A DNA stretch of 42,614 bases, taken from the NCBI GenBank assembly GCA_910577645.1, contig CAJTOL010000027.1:1-42614 (forward strand), read 5' to 3'. The position numbers were made by a program, and so were the translations under genes. This stretch comes from an uncultured Lachnospiraceae bacterium (GTDB taxonomy: Bacteria > Bacillota > Clostridia > Lachnospirales > Lachnospiraceae). Below are positions 33,268-40,953 of this stretch, one piece after another. The notes beneath the pieces were generated by a model, which worked only from the letters and a program-made list of their open reading frames with translations, made no database searches and was not told the DNA's origin. Within the stretch, counting starts at the first letter, position 1. Each line of letters begins with the position of its first letter.

Positions 33268-33840
33268 CTATTTTTCATTGAGAATATGTTGTACAGCGCT
33301 CCATTCAATAACGGGCACGTTTTTCTGTATGGAAGAAGAGGTTTGCTTCGTTTTACTTGCGATTTTGATGATATTGAAGAGAAGGCTTCCTATGGCTAAT
33401 ATGAGGCAAATCCCTGCTGCGCCGATGGCAATAGTCAGATTGTTTTCTACTCCTGAGAAGAAATAACACCCTGCGCCCAGGATAATACCCAGGATAATAC
33501 AGACGATTGGAGTGCCGAACATGTCATTTTTTAAACCGCTGACAGCCCAGGACTGAGGCTTATGGCAGTGGGGACATTGATCTTTAAAAACTTTGGAGTA
33601 AATCTGTTTTTCTGTAGCATTGCGGTGGATTTCCTGTACCTCATCCACAAGCTTCTTGTGGGCCATTTGATCTAGTTTTTCCTGCTTTCGGGCTTCCAGC
33701 TGCCTGTAATTGCTGTTGATCTCCGCTTCCACGGAAATAGTTGCCTTTAAAGATCCGCTTTCCTTCATGCACTGTTCACAGCGGAAAGAATATGGCACAT
33801 CAATGCTTTCTTTTTTTGTGTGTTTGTAGTAAGTACCCAA
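33268..33840 (-). CDS. Zinc-ribbon and two-span membrane protein, function unknown
   Basis: 190 residues. An N-terminal CEQC and a later CPHCHK form a likely zinc site. Between them lies a charged helix (about 45-85). Two hydrophobic spans follow at about 110-130 and 135-160. The start lies after AGGAGGAGC on the minus strand. It is divergent from the PadR operon and convergent with the L,D-transpeptidase gene; the two stop codons are 6 nt apart, around a small TGAAAATAG/CTATTTTTCA hairpin. No known function is recognised. Confidence 0.7.
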   Translation of the reverse strand: MGTYYKHTKKESIDVPYSFRCEQCMKESGSLKATISVEAEINSNYRQLEARKQEKLDQMAHKKLVDEVQEIHRNATEKQIYSKVFKDQCPHCHKPQSWAVSGLKNDMFGTPIVCIILGIILGAGCYFFSGVENNLTIAIGAAGICLILAIGSLLFNIIKIASKTKQTSSSIQKNVPVIEWSAVQHILNEK

Positions 33841-33927
33841 TTTTTAGCTCCTCCTGATAAGATAGTTTCTTTTCTTCTGAGTATACTCTTATCTCGATAA
33901 AAGTCAATATTTCTTGCACAAATTAGG

Positions 33928-33956
33928 TTGACAAATAATATTATATGCTGTATACT
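33928..33956 (+). promoter_or_regulatory. Promoter of the padR operon
   Basis: TTGACA (33928-33933) and TATACT (33951-33956) are separated by exactly 17 bp. Confidence 0.8.
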
Positions 33957-33991
33957 ATGGTTGAAAATAATAATATATAGCATATAATATT
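33937..33991. promoter_or_regulatory. Inverted-repeat operator pair at the padR promoter
   Basis: AATATTATATGCT (33937-33949) and AGCATATAATATT (33979-33991) are perfect 13-bp inverted repeats with centres 42 bp apart. They cover the spacer and the transcription start region. They are probably bound by the PadR protein encoded just downstream, as PadR regulators usually control their own operon. Confidence 0.65.
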
Positions 33992-34042
33992 ACATTGAAT
34001 GATTTATTATATGAGAGCAAGTATCAGAGAAAGGAGCAGACT

Positions 34043-34363
34043 ATGGTATTTAACACAGGGGCCGCTTTGCTGGATGCTGTTGTATTGGCAATAGTTTCCA
34101 AAGATGCGGAAGGCACCTATGGATATAAGATTACTCAGGATGTCCGCCAGGCCATTGAGATTTCAGAGTCAACCCTATATCCGGTTTTGCGGAGACTCCA
34201 AAAGGAAGATTGTCTGGAAGCTTATGATTTGGCAATTGACGGAAGAAACCGGCGCTATTACCGGATAACAGAGCAGGGAAGGGTACAACTGAATCTTTAC
34301 CGGGGAGAATGGGCAAATTATTCAAAGAAGATATCCCGCATTTTTGAGGAGGCTTGTATATGA
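34043..34363 (+). CDS. PadR-family transcriptional regulator
   Basis: A small winged-helix repressor, 106 residues: AVVLAIVSKDAEGTYGYKITQDV, then SESTLYPVLRRLQKEDCLEAY, and GRNRRYYRITEQGRVQLNLY. All are PadR hallmarks. The frame is open to 33995, but ATG 34043 has AAAGGAG 6 nt upstream and gives the normal N-terminus. The stop overlaps the next start (ATGA). It is the first gene of a three-gene envelope-type operon. An effector cannot be read from sequence. Confidence 0.88.
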   Translation: MVFNTGAALLDAVVLAIVSKDAEGTYGYKITQDVRQAIEISESTLYPVLRRLQKEDCLEAYDLAIDGRNRRYYRITEQGRVQLNLYRGEWANYSKKISRIFEEACI

Positions 34364-35190
34364 ACCGAGAAACATTTATGAAAGAGCTGGAATATCTTCT
34401 GCAGGATATTTCGGAGGAAGAGAAGGCAGATGCCTTAAGCTACTATGCAGATTACCTGGAGGAAGCGGGAACGGACAACGAGGAACAGGTATTAAGGGAA
34501 TTTGGCAGCCCCGAGCGCATTGCCGCCATGATTCGCGCCGATTTAGCCGATAATCTGAAAGAGGGAGGAAGCTTTACAGAAAGAGGATTTGAGGATGAGC
34601 GCTTTCGGGATCCCGGCTATCAAGTAGTGAAAAGAGGGAACCGCTCTCAAGGGGGAGGCGGCCCTCAGACCGAAGAAGAAACCTATAAAAGAAACGGCGC
34701 GAAAGGTGACGGGAGCACAGAGAGCCAGGCCGGGAGAGATAACAAAACAGCTGGGTTTTGGAAGGGGAAGAACGGGGAGAAGGAAATTAATGGCTGGAAG
34801 ATTGCATTTCTGGTTCTGGCAGTGCTCATTGCCTCGCCTCTTATCATAGCGCTATTTGGAATAGGATTTGGATTGTTTGGAGGACTGCTGGGACTTTTGA
34901 TTGGAGGCATAGCGGTTTTGGCCGCTCTCTTTCTGGCGGCTGCTCTGTGGACAGCGGCGTGGATCATTGCTGGGATTATTGTAATTTTTGCCGGCGCAGC
35001 AGTGGCAATGACACCCTTTAACTTTTTAAACGGCATCTGGTGTATGGGAATGGGAGTAGCCTTTTTGGGAATCGGTCTGATTTCTTTGGCAGTCAGCATA
35101 TTGTTCTATGGAAAGCTGATTCCCTGGCTGATTCAGGGCTCTGCGGAACTGACAAAAACATTGGCTCATCATATAAGGAGGATTTTATGA
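34360..35190 (+). CDS. DUF1700-family membrane protein
   Basis: About 276 residues. An N-terminal helical DUF1700 domain reads NRETFMKELEYLLQDISEEEK and the acidic ADALSYYADYLEEAG. A long charged, Gly-rich linker (about 75-145) follows. Three or four hydrophobic spans rich in Gly/Ala/Ile run from about 150 to 260. The start ATG overlaps the padR stop and its own stop overlaps the next gene, so all three are coupled. In Firmicutes, PadR-DUF1700-DUF4097 sets are linked with cell-envelope stress; here this is by context only. Confidence 0.85.
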   Translation: MNRETFMKELEYLLQDISEEEKADALSYYADYLEEAGTDNEEQVLREFGSPERIAAMIRADLADNLKEGGSFTERGFEDERFRDPGYQVVKRGNRSQGGGGPQTEEETYKRNGAKGDGSTESQAGRDNKTAGFWKGKNGEKEINGWKIAFLVLAVLIASPLIIALFGIGFGLFGGLLGLLIGGIAVLAALFLAAALWTAAWIIAGIIVIFAGAAVAMTPFNFLNGIWCMGMGVAFLGIGLISLAVSILFYGKLIPWLIQGSAELTKTLAHHIRRIL

Positions 35191-36041
35191 AAAAGTGGAT
35201 TAAAGTAGTTGTTCTTACCGGCGCGGCTATGCTGGTATTGGGAAGTATTACGGCACTGGCGGCTATGGGGCTTGGAGCCAGGCCCGGGGTGGTAAATCTT
35301 TCCCGGGGAAGAGTGGACTATATCAGCACCGATGATTGGGATGGCTGGAGATACAGACGGGAAGGCAGGAAAGCCGAAGAAGAAACTTTCTCTGCTGCGG
35401 CTCAAAAGGTGGAGACAGAGCATATCCGGAGGGTAGACGTAGAACTGTATGGAGGGGAAGTGGAAATTATTTCTACTTCAGAAGCACAGATCCAGTATTC
35501 TCTGGATGAGCAGGCCAAAAAGCGGGGGATTTATATATACCAGGAAGACGGGGAATTGAAGATCCGCCAAAACAGGGAAGAGTTTAAACAGTTCTCCAGA
35601 GAGTCTTATGGACTGGTACAGATTGGGATACCGGAAACCATGGTTCTGGATGAGCTGGGGTATGAGATGGATACAGGAGTGTGTATGATAGAAAATATAA
35701 GCGCCCGTTCCATGGATTTAAGCACGGATGTAGGAGAGATAAATGTAAAAGGAGCCAGCGCCGGAGAACTGGAAGCCAGCGTGAATATAGGTACACTCTT
35801 TTATGAGGGAACGGTAGATGTTTGCCTGGAGGGAGAGTGTGGAATCGGCGAGTTGGATTTCAGGCTGAAGGGGCAAGAGACAGATTTTAGCTACTCCATA
35901 GAAGCCGGTATGGGCACAGTAAAAATCGGCCAGTCCGAATATAGTGGAATCGGCGTACATGTAAATGAAAATCGTGGCGTAGGAAAACGAATGGAGTTAG
36001 AAACCGGAACCGGAGCCATTGAAGTAGAGTTTTATCAATAA
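35187..36041 (+). CDS. DUF4097-family beta-helix-like surface protein
   Basis: 284 residues with an N-terminal membrane anchor (VVVLTGAAMLVLGSITALAA). About 150 residues of short alternating strands follow (VDVELYGGEVEIIS, MDLSTDVGEINVKGAS, LELETGTGAIEVEF type), the DUF4097 repeat pattern. LiaX-like proteins with this domain sense envelope damage in Firmicutes. ATG 35187 follows AAGGAGG and overlaps the previous stop (ATGA). It is the last gene of the PadR operon and likely exposed outside the membrane. Confidence 0.82.
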   Translation: MKKWIKVVVLTGAAMLVLGSITALAAMGLGARPGVVNLSRGRVDYISTDDWDGWRYRREGRKAEEETFSAAAQKVETEHIRRVDVELYGGEVEIISTSEAQIQYSLDEQAKKRGIYIYQEDGELKIRQNREEFKQFSRESYGLVQIGIPETMVLDELGYEMDTGVCMIENISARSMDLSTDVGEINVKGASAGELEASVNIGTLFYEGTVDVCLEGECGIGELDFRLKGQETDFSYSIEAGMGTVKIGQSEYSGIGVHVNENRGVGKRMELETGTGAIEVEFYQ

Positions 36042-36114
36042 ATGAAAAATCCGGTATAAGACCGGGAAAAAGTGGGAATGATTTGGGTGCATAGGAAAAA
36101 AGGAGGCGCCCAAT

Positions 36115-36312
36115 ATGGCAAAAACAAAAAATCAGGTTCCGATTGATCCGGCAGATCTAAGCCCGGAAGATAAGTTGAAATTCGAAATTGCAGAGGAGCT
36201 GGGACTGGGAGATAAAGTAATAAAAGGCGGCTGGAGAAGCCTGACCGCCAAAGAGAGCGGCCGGATTGGAGGCCTGATAACGAAAAAGAGAAGAGAGCAG
36301 AAAAATACTTAA
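36115..36312 (+). CDS. Small acid-soluble spore protein, alpha/beta type
   Basis: 65 residues. KLKFEIAEELGLGD and SGRIGGLITKKRREQ match the two conserved helices of alpha/beta-type SASPs, which coat and protect spore DNA and are degraded on germination. The middle KVIKGGWRSLTAKE is the variant loop common in clostridial members. The ATG follows AAAGGAGG. A sporulation sigma-factor promoter was not clearly seen. It shows the organism belongs to a spore-forming lineage. Confidence 0.8.
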   Translation: MAKTKNQVPIDPADLSPEDKLKFEIAEELGLGDKVIKGGWRSLTAKESGRIGGLITKKRREQKNT

Positions 36313-36325
36313 GTATAAAAGGGGG

Positions 36326-37420
36326 ATGTGGCGGGCCGTGGAGATCGGAATTATCAGCTTTACGGAAAAGGGAAAAGAGCTGGCTCAGAGAGCCGCCGGT
36401 GCTCTTGAAAGAACAGGCCATAGCTGCGATATCACTTTCTGGGAAAGAGGAATGAGCCTGTCCGCCTGGGCAGGCAGGCAGTGGCAGAGTAAGGAAGGGC
36501 TCTTGTTTATCGGGGCGGCGGGAATTGCCGTCCGCACAATAGCCCCTTTTCTGAAAGATAAGTTTACCGACCCGGCTGTGGTGGTCATGGACGAAAAGGG
36601 GCAGTTTGCAATCCCTCTGTTATCCGGACATGTGGGGGGAGCTAATGCTTTGGCAAGAGCTTTGGGACAGGTTTTAGGAACCGTTCCGGTTATTACTACG
36701 GCTACGGATGTAAACGGGATATTCGCCGTAGATATGTTCGCAAAGGAAAACCGTTTGTATCTCTCAGACCGGTTCCTGGCAAAACAGATTTCAGCCGATC
36801 TTCTGGCAGGCCGTTCTGTGGGATGGCGGGGAGACTGGGGAAATTTCCCTATGCCGGAAGGGTTTGTTCCGGTTGGCAGGAGAACGGATGCCGGGGAGGA
36901 ATATACATACCGGGAAGCCTGGGAATTGCCGGAAGGTCTGGGAACTGCCGTCTGGATTACCATATCTTCCCTGGAGTGTCCCGGATGGCTGAAACTAATC
37001 CCCAAGGCAGTTATTGTAGGGCTGGGATGCAGAAAGGATATTCCGTTTCAGAACTTAAACCAGGCTGTGGATCAAATGCTGGCGGATTACCATGTCAGCG
37101 ATCAGGCAGTGCTGGGAATCGCTACCATAGACAGAAAGGCCCGGGAACCGGCTGTTTTAGAGCTTATAAAAAAGCGGAACTGGAACCTGTTTGCCTACAC
37201 AGCAGAAGAATTGGAAGCGGTTCCCGGAGTTTTTTCAGAATCAGAGTTTGTTCGAAAAACTGTAGGCACAGGTAATGTGTGCCAGCGGGCAGCCCTTTTA
37301 TCAGGCGGCCGCCTGCTGGCGGAAAAAACCAGATTTCCGGGAATTACCATGGCTCTGGCCCTGTGCGAACACGTTCCGGACGGCCGGAAGAGCGGAGACA
37401 AGAAAGAAACAGATCCTTGA
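36326..37420 (+). CDS. cbiG: Cobalt-precorrin 5A hydrolase
   Basis: Anaerobic cobalamin pathway enzyme that opens the ring lactone of cobalt-precorrin 5A. Seen: 364 residues with FIGAAGIAVRTIAPFLKDK and LLSGHVGGANALARAL in the N-terminal domain, ITTATDVNGIFAVD in the middle, and a C-terminal VIVGLGCRKDIPF...VLGIATIDRKAREP domain, all CbiG features. ATG 36326 lies immediately after GGGGG; GTG 36338 is a possible better-spaced start. No other cobalamin gene and no cobalamin riboswitch are visible here, so the rest of the pathway must be elsewhere if it exists. Confidence 0.92.
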   Translation: MWRAVEIGIISFTEKGKELAQRAAGALERTGHSCDITFWERGMSLSAWAGRQWQSKEGLLFIGAAGIAVRTIAPFLKDKFTDPAVVVMDEKGQFAIPLLSGHVGGANALARALGQVLGTVPVITTATDVNGIFAVDMFAKENRLYLSDRFLAKQISADLLAGRSVGWRGDWGNFPMPEGFVPVGRRTDAGEEYTYREAWELPEGLGTAVWITISSLECPGWLKLIPKAVIVGLGCRKDIPFQNLNQAVDQMLADYHVSDQAVLGIATIDRKAREPAVLELIKKRNWNLFAYTAEELEAVPGVFSESEFVRKTVGTGNVCQRAALLSGGRLLAEKTRFPGITMALALCEHVPDGRKSGDKKETDP

Positions 37421-37465
37421 CGTTTCAGCGGTATTGTTTAAAACAAGCGGTCTGTTTCCTCAATA

Positions 37466-37506
37466 ATTAAAAAGAAGCAATCCTAACTCAACAGGATTGC
37501 TTCTTT
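37466..37506 (-). terminator. Terminator of tRNA-Leu(CAG)
   Basis: Perfect 14-bp stem AAAGAAGCAATCCT/AGGATTGCTTCTTT (37471-37484, 37493-37506). A U-run (TTTTTAATT) follows on the minus strand. It may also end cbiG. Confidence 0.8.
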
Positions 37507-37516
37507 AAACAAATCG

Positions 37517-37600
37517 TGCAGAAGAAGAGACTTGAACTCTCACGGTATTGCTACCACACGGACCTGAACCGTGCGCGTCTGCCAATTCCGCCACTTCTGC
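37517..37600 (-). tRNA. tRNA-Leu (CAG)
   Basis: On the minus strand, GCAGAAG at the 5' end pairs with CTTCTGC and discriminator A. The D-loop region is TGGCGGAATTGGCAGA. The anticodon stem-loop is CACGG-TTCAGGT-CCGTG, giving anticodon CAG. A long variable arm and GTTCAAGTC in the T arm are typical of leucine tRNA. CCA is not encoded. Confidence 0.95.
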
Positions 37601-37634
37601 AATCAGTTGCTTTGTCTTATCAGCAACGTATTTG

Positions 37635-37663
37635 ATTATAGGATAGAACACAGATTTTGTCAA
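37635..37663 (-). promoter_or_regulatory. Promoter of tRNA-Leu(CAG)
   Basis: Perfect consensus on the minus strand: TTGACA (37658-37663), 17 bp, TATAAT (37635-37640). Confidence 0.9.
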
Positions 37664-37707
37664 TATTTTTTTTGATTTTTGTGTTTTTATTTTTTTTTGG
37701 AAAACTA

Positions 37708-37736
37708 TTGCCAAATTCATTTTTCTATGGTATAAT
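37708..37736 (+). promoter_or_regulatory. Promoter of tRNA-Leu(AAG)
   Basis: TTGCCA (37708-37713), 17 bp, TATAAT (37731-37736), 12 bp before the tRNA. Confidence 0.8.
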
Positions 37737-37748
37737 TTCTATCGTTGC

Positions 37749-37832
37749 GCGGGAATGCTGGAATTGGCAGACAGGCAAGACTAAGGATCTTGTGGGTGTA
37801 TGCTCGTGTGGGTTCAAGTCCCATTTCCCGCA
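37749..37832 (+). tRNA. tRNA-Leu (AAG)
   Basis: GCGGGAA pairs with TTCCCGC, with discriminator A. The anticodon stem-loop CAAGA-CTAAGGA-TCTTG gives anticodon AAG. A long variable arm and GTTCAAGTC are present. It is 84 nt long with no encoded CCA, and divergent from the other leucine tRNA 148 bp away. Confidence 0.94.
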
Positions 37833-37846
37833 TTATAGTTTTGAGA

Positions 37847-37885
37847 GGGAATCCTTGATTGACAAGGGTTCCCTTGATTTTTTTC
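37847..37885 (+). terminator. Terminator of tRNA-Leu(AAG)
   Basis: GGGAATCCTTG pairs with CAAGGGTTCCC (one G-U) and is followed by TTGATTTTTTT. Confidence 0.8.
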
Positions 37886-37941
37886 GGAATTCTGCATTTC
37901 CTACGATTGATTATAAGGTTTTGAATGAAAAATAAAAAAGG

Positions 37942-37970
37942 TTGACAACTTTTTTAAATAGGTGTATTAT
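37942..37970 (+). promoter_or_regulatory. Promoter of the purB-purA-guaA operon
   Basis: TTGACA (37942-37947), 17 bp, TATTAT (37965-37970). The expected start near 37977 is only about 3 nt before a terminator-like hairpin. Confidence 0.75.
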
Positions 37971-37979
37971 CACACCCAT

Positions 37980-38036
37980 AAAGGCAATGGCGTCTTTAAG
38001 GTTAATACCTTGAAAACGCTGTTGCCTTTTTTGTTT
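37980..38036 (+). promoter_or_regulatory. Terminator-like leader hairpin before purB
   Basis: AAAGGCAATGGCGT (37980-37993) pairs fully with ACGCTGTTGCCTTT (38016-38029) using two wobbles. An inner AAGGT-TAAT-ACCTT stem and a T-run (TTTTTTGTTT) complete it. It sits between the promoter and purB and would stop most transcripts unless overridden, so it is a candidate attenuator. The trigger is unknown. Confidence 0.6.
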
Positions 38037-38110
38037 CAGGGAAGCATTTTGACAGTGAAGCAAATATTGAGGTTGCCGCAAGATTAGAAATAGAGAAGGA
38101 GTAGACGGCT

Positions 38111-39547
38111 ATGAGAACAGATATTTATCAATCGCCTTTATGTGAGCGGTATGCAAGCAGTGAGATGAAACAAATATTTTCCAATGACAGGAAATTTTCA
38201 ACGTGGAGAAAGCTGTGGGTTGCCCTTGCAGAAAGTGAGAAAGAGCTTGGGCTCCCTGTTTCTGATGAACAAATTCAGGAGATGAAGTCTCAAATCAATT
38301 GTATAGACTATGAAAAGGCAAAGAAATACGAAAGTGAGCTCCGCCATGATGTGATGGCCCATGTCCATACTTTTGGCGATGCATGTCCAAAAGCGGCCGG
38401 AATTATCCATTTAGGGGCTACTTCCTGTTATGTAGGGGATAATACGGATATTATCCTTATGCAAAGCGGGCTGATACAGATTAAGAATCTGCTTTTAAAT
38501 GCGGTAGAAGCGCTTACTGAGTTTGCAATGGAGTATAAAGCCCTTCCTACCCTTGCGTATACACATTTTCAGGCAGCTCAGCCAACAACTGTGGGAAAGA
38601 GAGCCTGCCTTTGGATCAACGATTTGCTGTTTGATCTGGAACAGCTGGACTTTCAGCTAAATCATTTAAAACTCCTTGGCTGTAAAGGGACTACCGGGAC
38701 AGGGGCCAGCTTTTTGGAGCTGTTTGATGGCAACGAAAAGAAGGTAGAGCAACTGGAACAGAAAATTGCAGATAAGATCGGCTTTTCTAGCTGTCAGAGT
38801 GTAAGCGGTCAGACATATACAAGAAAAGCGGACTTTGCAGTTTTACAAGTGCTGTCCGGGATTGCCCAGAGCGGGTCTAAGTTTTCCGGCGATATAAGAC
38901 TGCTCAGCCATTTAAAAGAAGTGGAAGAACCTTTTGAAGAAAAACAGATCGGTTCTTCTGCCATGGCATATAAGAGGAATCCCATGAGAAGTGAACGAAT
39001 TGCCTCTTTGTCCCGCTATGTTATCTGCGACCTGCAGAACACAGCTATTACAGCATCTGCACAATGGCTTGAGAGGACGCTGGATGATTCGGCAAACAGG
39101 CGGTTGGCCATACCAGAAGCATTTTTGGCAACAGATGGAATCCTTAATTTATATATCAATGTGGCCAGAGGGCTGAAGGTTTATCCGGCTGTAATAAAGA
39201 AGCATCTGGACGAGGAACTTCCGTTTATGGCTACAGAAAATATCCTGATGTACTGTGTGAAAAACAAAGGCGGAGACAGGCAGAAATTACATGAGACAAT
39301 ACGCAGACATTCTGTCAAAGCAGCAGAGCAGGTAAAGCTTTATGGGAAAGAAAATGATTTGCTTGACCGGCTTAAGGCCGATAACAGCCTGGGGCTGACT
39401 TCTGAAGAAATCGAATTATTACTGGATCCGGTAAAATTTACAGGAATGGCGGAATACCAGTGTGAAAAATTTATTACAGAGACAGTAAAACCGTTATTGG
39501 AGAAAAATAAACAGCGTGTTAGCGTTGCCGCGCAAATTAATGTCTGA
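38111..39547 (+). CDS. purB: Adenylosuccinate lyase
   Basis: Cleaves SAICAR and adenylosuccinate in purine synthesis, releasing fumarate. Seen: 478 residues. The lyase signature SSAMAYKRNPMRSERI lies around 280. GATSCYVGDNTD and YTHFQAAQPTTVGKRA are the other active-site segments. GAGAAGGAG precedes the ATG. First gene of purB-purA-guaA, 26 nt before purA. Downstream of a promoter and attenuator-like hairpin. Confidence 0.94.
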   Translation: MRTDIYQSPLCERYASSEMKQIFSNDRKFSTWRKLWVALAESEKELGLPVSDEQIQEMKSQINCIDYEKAKKYESELRHDVMAHVHTFGDACPKAAGIIHLGATSCYVGDNTDIILMQSGLIQIKNLLLNAVEALTEFAMEYKALPTLAYTHFQAAQPTTVGKRACLWINDLLFDLEQLDFQLNHLKLLGCKGTTGTGASFLELFDGNEKKVEQLEQKIADKIGFSSCQSVSGQTYTRKADFAVLQVLSGIAQSGSKFSGDIRLLSHLKEVEEPFEEKQIGSSAMAYKRNPMRSERIASLSRYVICDLQNTAITASAQWLERTLDDSANRRLAIPEAFLATDGILNLYINVARGLKVYPAVIKKHLDEELPFMATENILMYCVKNKGGDRQKLHETIRRHSVKAAEQVKLYGKENDLLDRLKADNSLGLTSEEIELLLDPVKFTGMAEYQCEKFITETVKPLLEKNKQRVSVAAQINV

Positions 39548-39573
39548 ATAATGTTTGAAAGAGAGGGACTGGA

Positions 39574-40851
39574 ATGCTTACATCAATTGTTGGGACAAAC
39601 TGGGGAGATGAGGGAAAGGGCCGTATGGTTGACCTTCTAAGTGAAAGCTACGATATTGTTGTTCGTTATCAGGGAGGAAATAATGCAGGACATACGGTAA
39701 TCAATGATAAGGGCAAATTTGTTATGAACCTGATGCCTTCCGGGATATGCAGGGAAAATACCGTAAATATTTTGGGACCGGGTATTGTCATTGACTTGGA
39801 ACATTTATATGGCGAAGTCCAGAAATTGGCTGAAAAAGGAGTGGAAGTAACGCCGGAGCATTTAAAAATCAGTGACAGGGCAACTATTTGTATGCCTTAT
39901 CATAAGCTGATGGATTGTCTGGAGGAGGACAGGCTCCTTGATAAAAAGTTTGGTTCTACACGCAGGGGGATTTCTCCGGTATATGCAGATAAGTATATGA
40001 AAAAGGCTTTGCGGATGGGGGATCTGCTCCATATGAATTGTCTGGGAAAAAGGCTTTCCGGGATTGTGGAGTGGAAGAATCTTACAGTGGAAAAGGGGTA
40101 TGGACATACGCCTGTATCCTCAGAGGAAATGCTTACCTGGCTGAAAACCTATGGAGAGTTCTTCATTCCCTTTATTTGTGATACAACAGAATATCTGGGA
40201 AATGCGATTTCACAAGGAAAGTCGGTGATGTTTGAAGCGCAGCTTGGAGCTCTCAGAGATATTGACTTTGGTATTTACCCCTATACTTCTGCGTCGACTA
40301 CTCTGGCATCTTACGCCCCTATTGGAGCAGGCGTGCCCTTTGCCAGGCTGGATGAGAGTATTGGAATTATGAAAGCGTATTCCAGCTGTGTGGGAGAGGG
40401 CCCCTTTACCTGTGAATTGTTTGGAGAAGCAGCAGAAAAACTCCGCAGGGAAGGCGGAGAATACGGAGCTGCAACAGGAAGACCCAGAAGGGTGGGCGGC
40501 TTTGATGTAGTTGCTTCCCGATACGGTACGAAAATGCAGGGATGTACTTATGTAGCTCTTACCAAATTGGATGTGCTTTCTTATATGGAGAAAATCCCGG
40601 TATGTACAGCCTATGAAATTCATGGACACAGAGAAGACAGGTTTCCCTCCGGCATAGAAGAGTTAAATGCCGCAAAACCCATTTATGAATTTCTTCCGGG
40701 GTTCAAGTGCGACATCAGCGGCTGCCGGACTGCAGGGGATTTGCCAAAAGAAGCGTTAGAGTATATTCTCTATATCGAAAAAATGATAGGGTGCCCCATT
40801 AAATATGTATCCGTTGGCGCTGAACGGGATGCCTGTATCACAATGTTTTGA
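39574..40851 (+). CDS. purA: Adenylosuccinate synthase
   Basis: Joins IMP and aspartate with GTP to give adenylosuccinate, the substrate of the preceding purB. Seen: 425 residues. N-terminal GTNWGDEGKGRMVDLL, then QGGNNAGHTV, GSTRRGISPVYADK, and a C-terminal TKLDVL GTP-binding motif. The ribosome site is GAGAGGGA before the ATG. A long hairpin repeat separates it from guaA. Confidence 0.95.
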   Translation: MLTSIVGTNWGDEGKGRMVDLLSESYDIVVRYQGGNNAGHTVINDKGKFVMNLMPSGICRENTVNILGPGIVIDLEHLYGEVQKLAEKGVEVTPEHLKISDRATICMPYHKLMDCLEEDRLLDKKFGSTRRGISPVYADKYMKKALRMGDLLHMNCLGKRLSGIVEWKNLTVEKGYGHTPVSSEEMLTWLKTYGEFFIPFICDTTEYLGNAISQGKSVMFEAQLGALRDIDFGIYPYTSASTTLASYAPIGAGVPFARLDESIGIMKAYSSCVGEGPFTCELFGEAAEKLRREGGEYGAATGRPRRVGGFDVVASRYGTKMQGCTYVALTKLDVLSYMEKIPVCTAYEIHGHREDRFPSGIEELNAAKPIYEFLPGFKCDISGCRTAGDLPKEALEYILYIEKMIGCPIKYVSVGAERDACITMF

Positions 40852-40855
40852 TACC

Positions 40856-40928
40856 GGGGGATGTCGCAAAATGAAATAAAGGGACATCTGCTAATAGAAA
40901 GGCTCTGGTTTCATTTTGCGACACCCCC
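40856..40928. repeat. Dispersed hairpin repeat, copy 3
   Basis: Arms 40856-40876 and 40909-40928 match over 20 bp with one bulged A (GGGGG...TGTCGCAAAATGAAA against its complement). The loop contains AAGGGACATCTGC. Related to the elements at 9749 and 26588. It lies between purA and guaA. Confidence 0.8.
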
Positions 40929-40953
40929 GACAGTAGGTTTTAAGAGGTGAAGG

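Noticed and set aside
38049..38077. Second TTGACA upstream of purB as a promoter after the hairpin
   Set aside because: No acceptable -10 box at 16-18 bp spacing.
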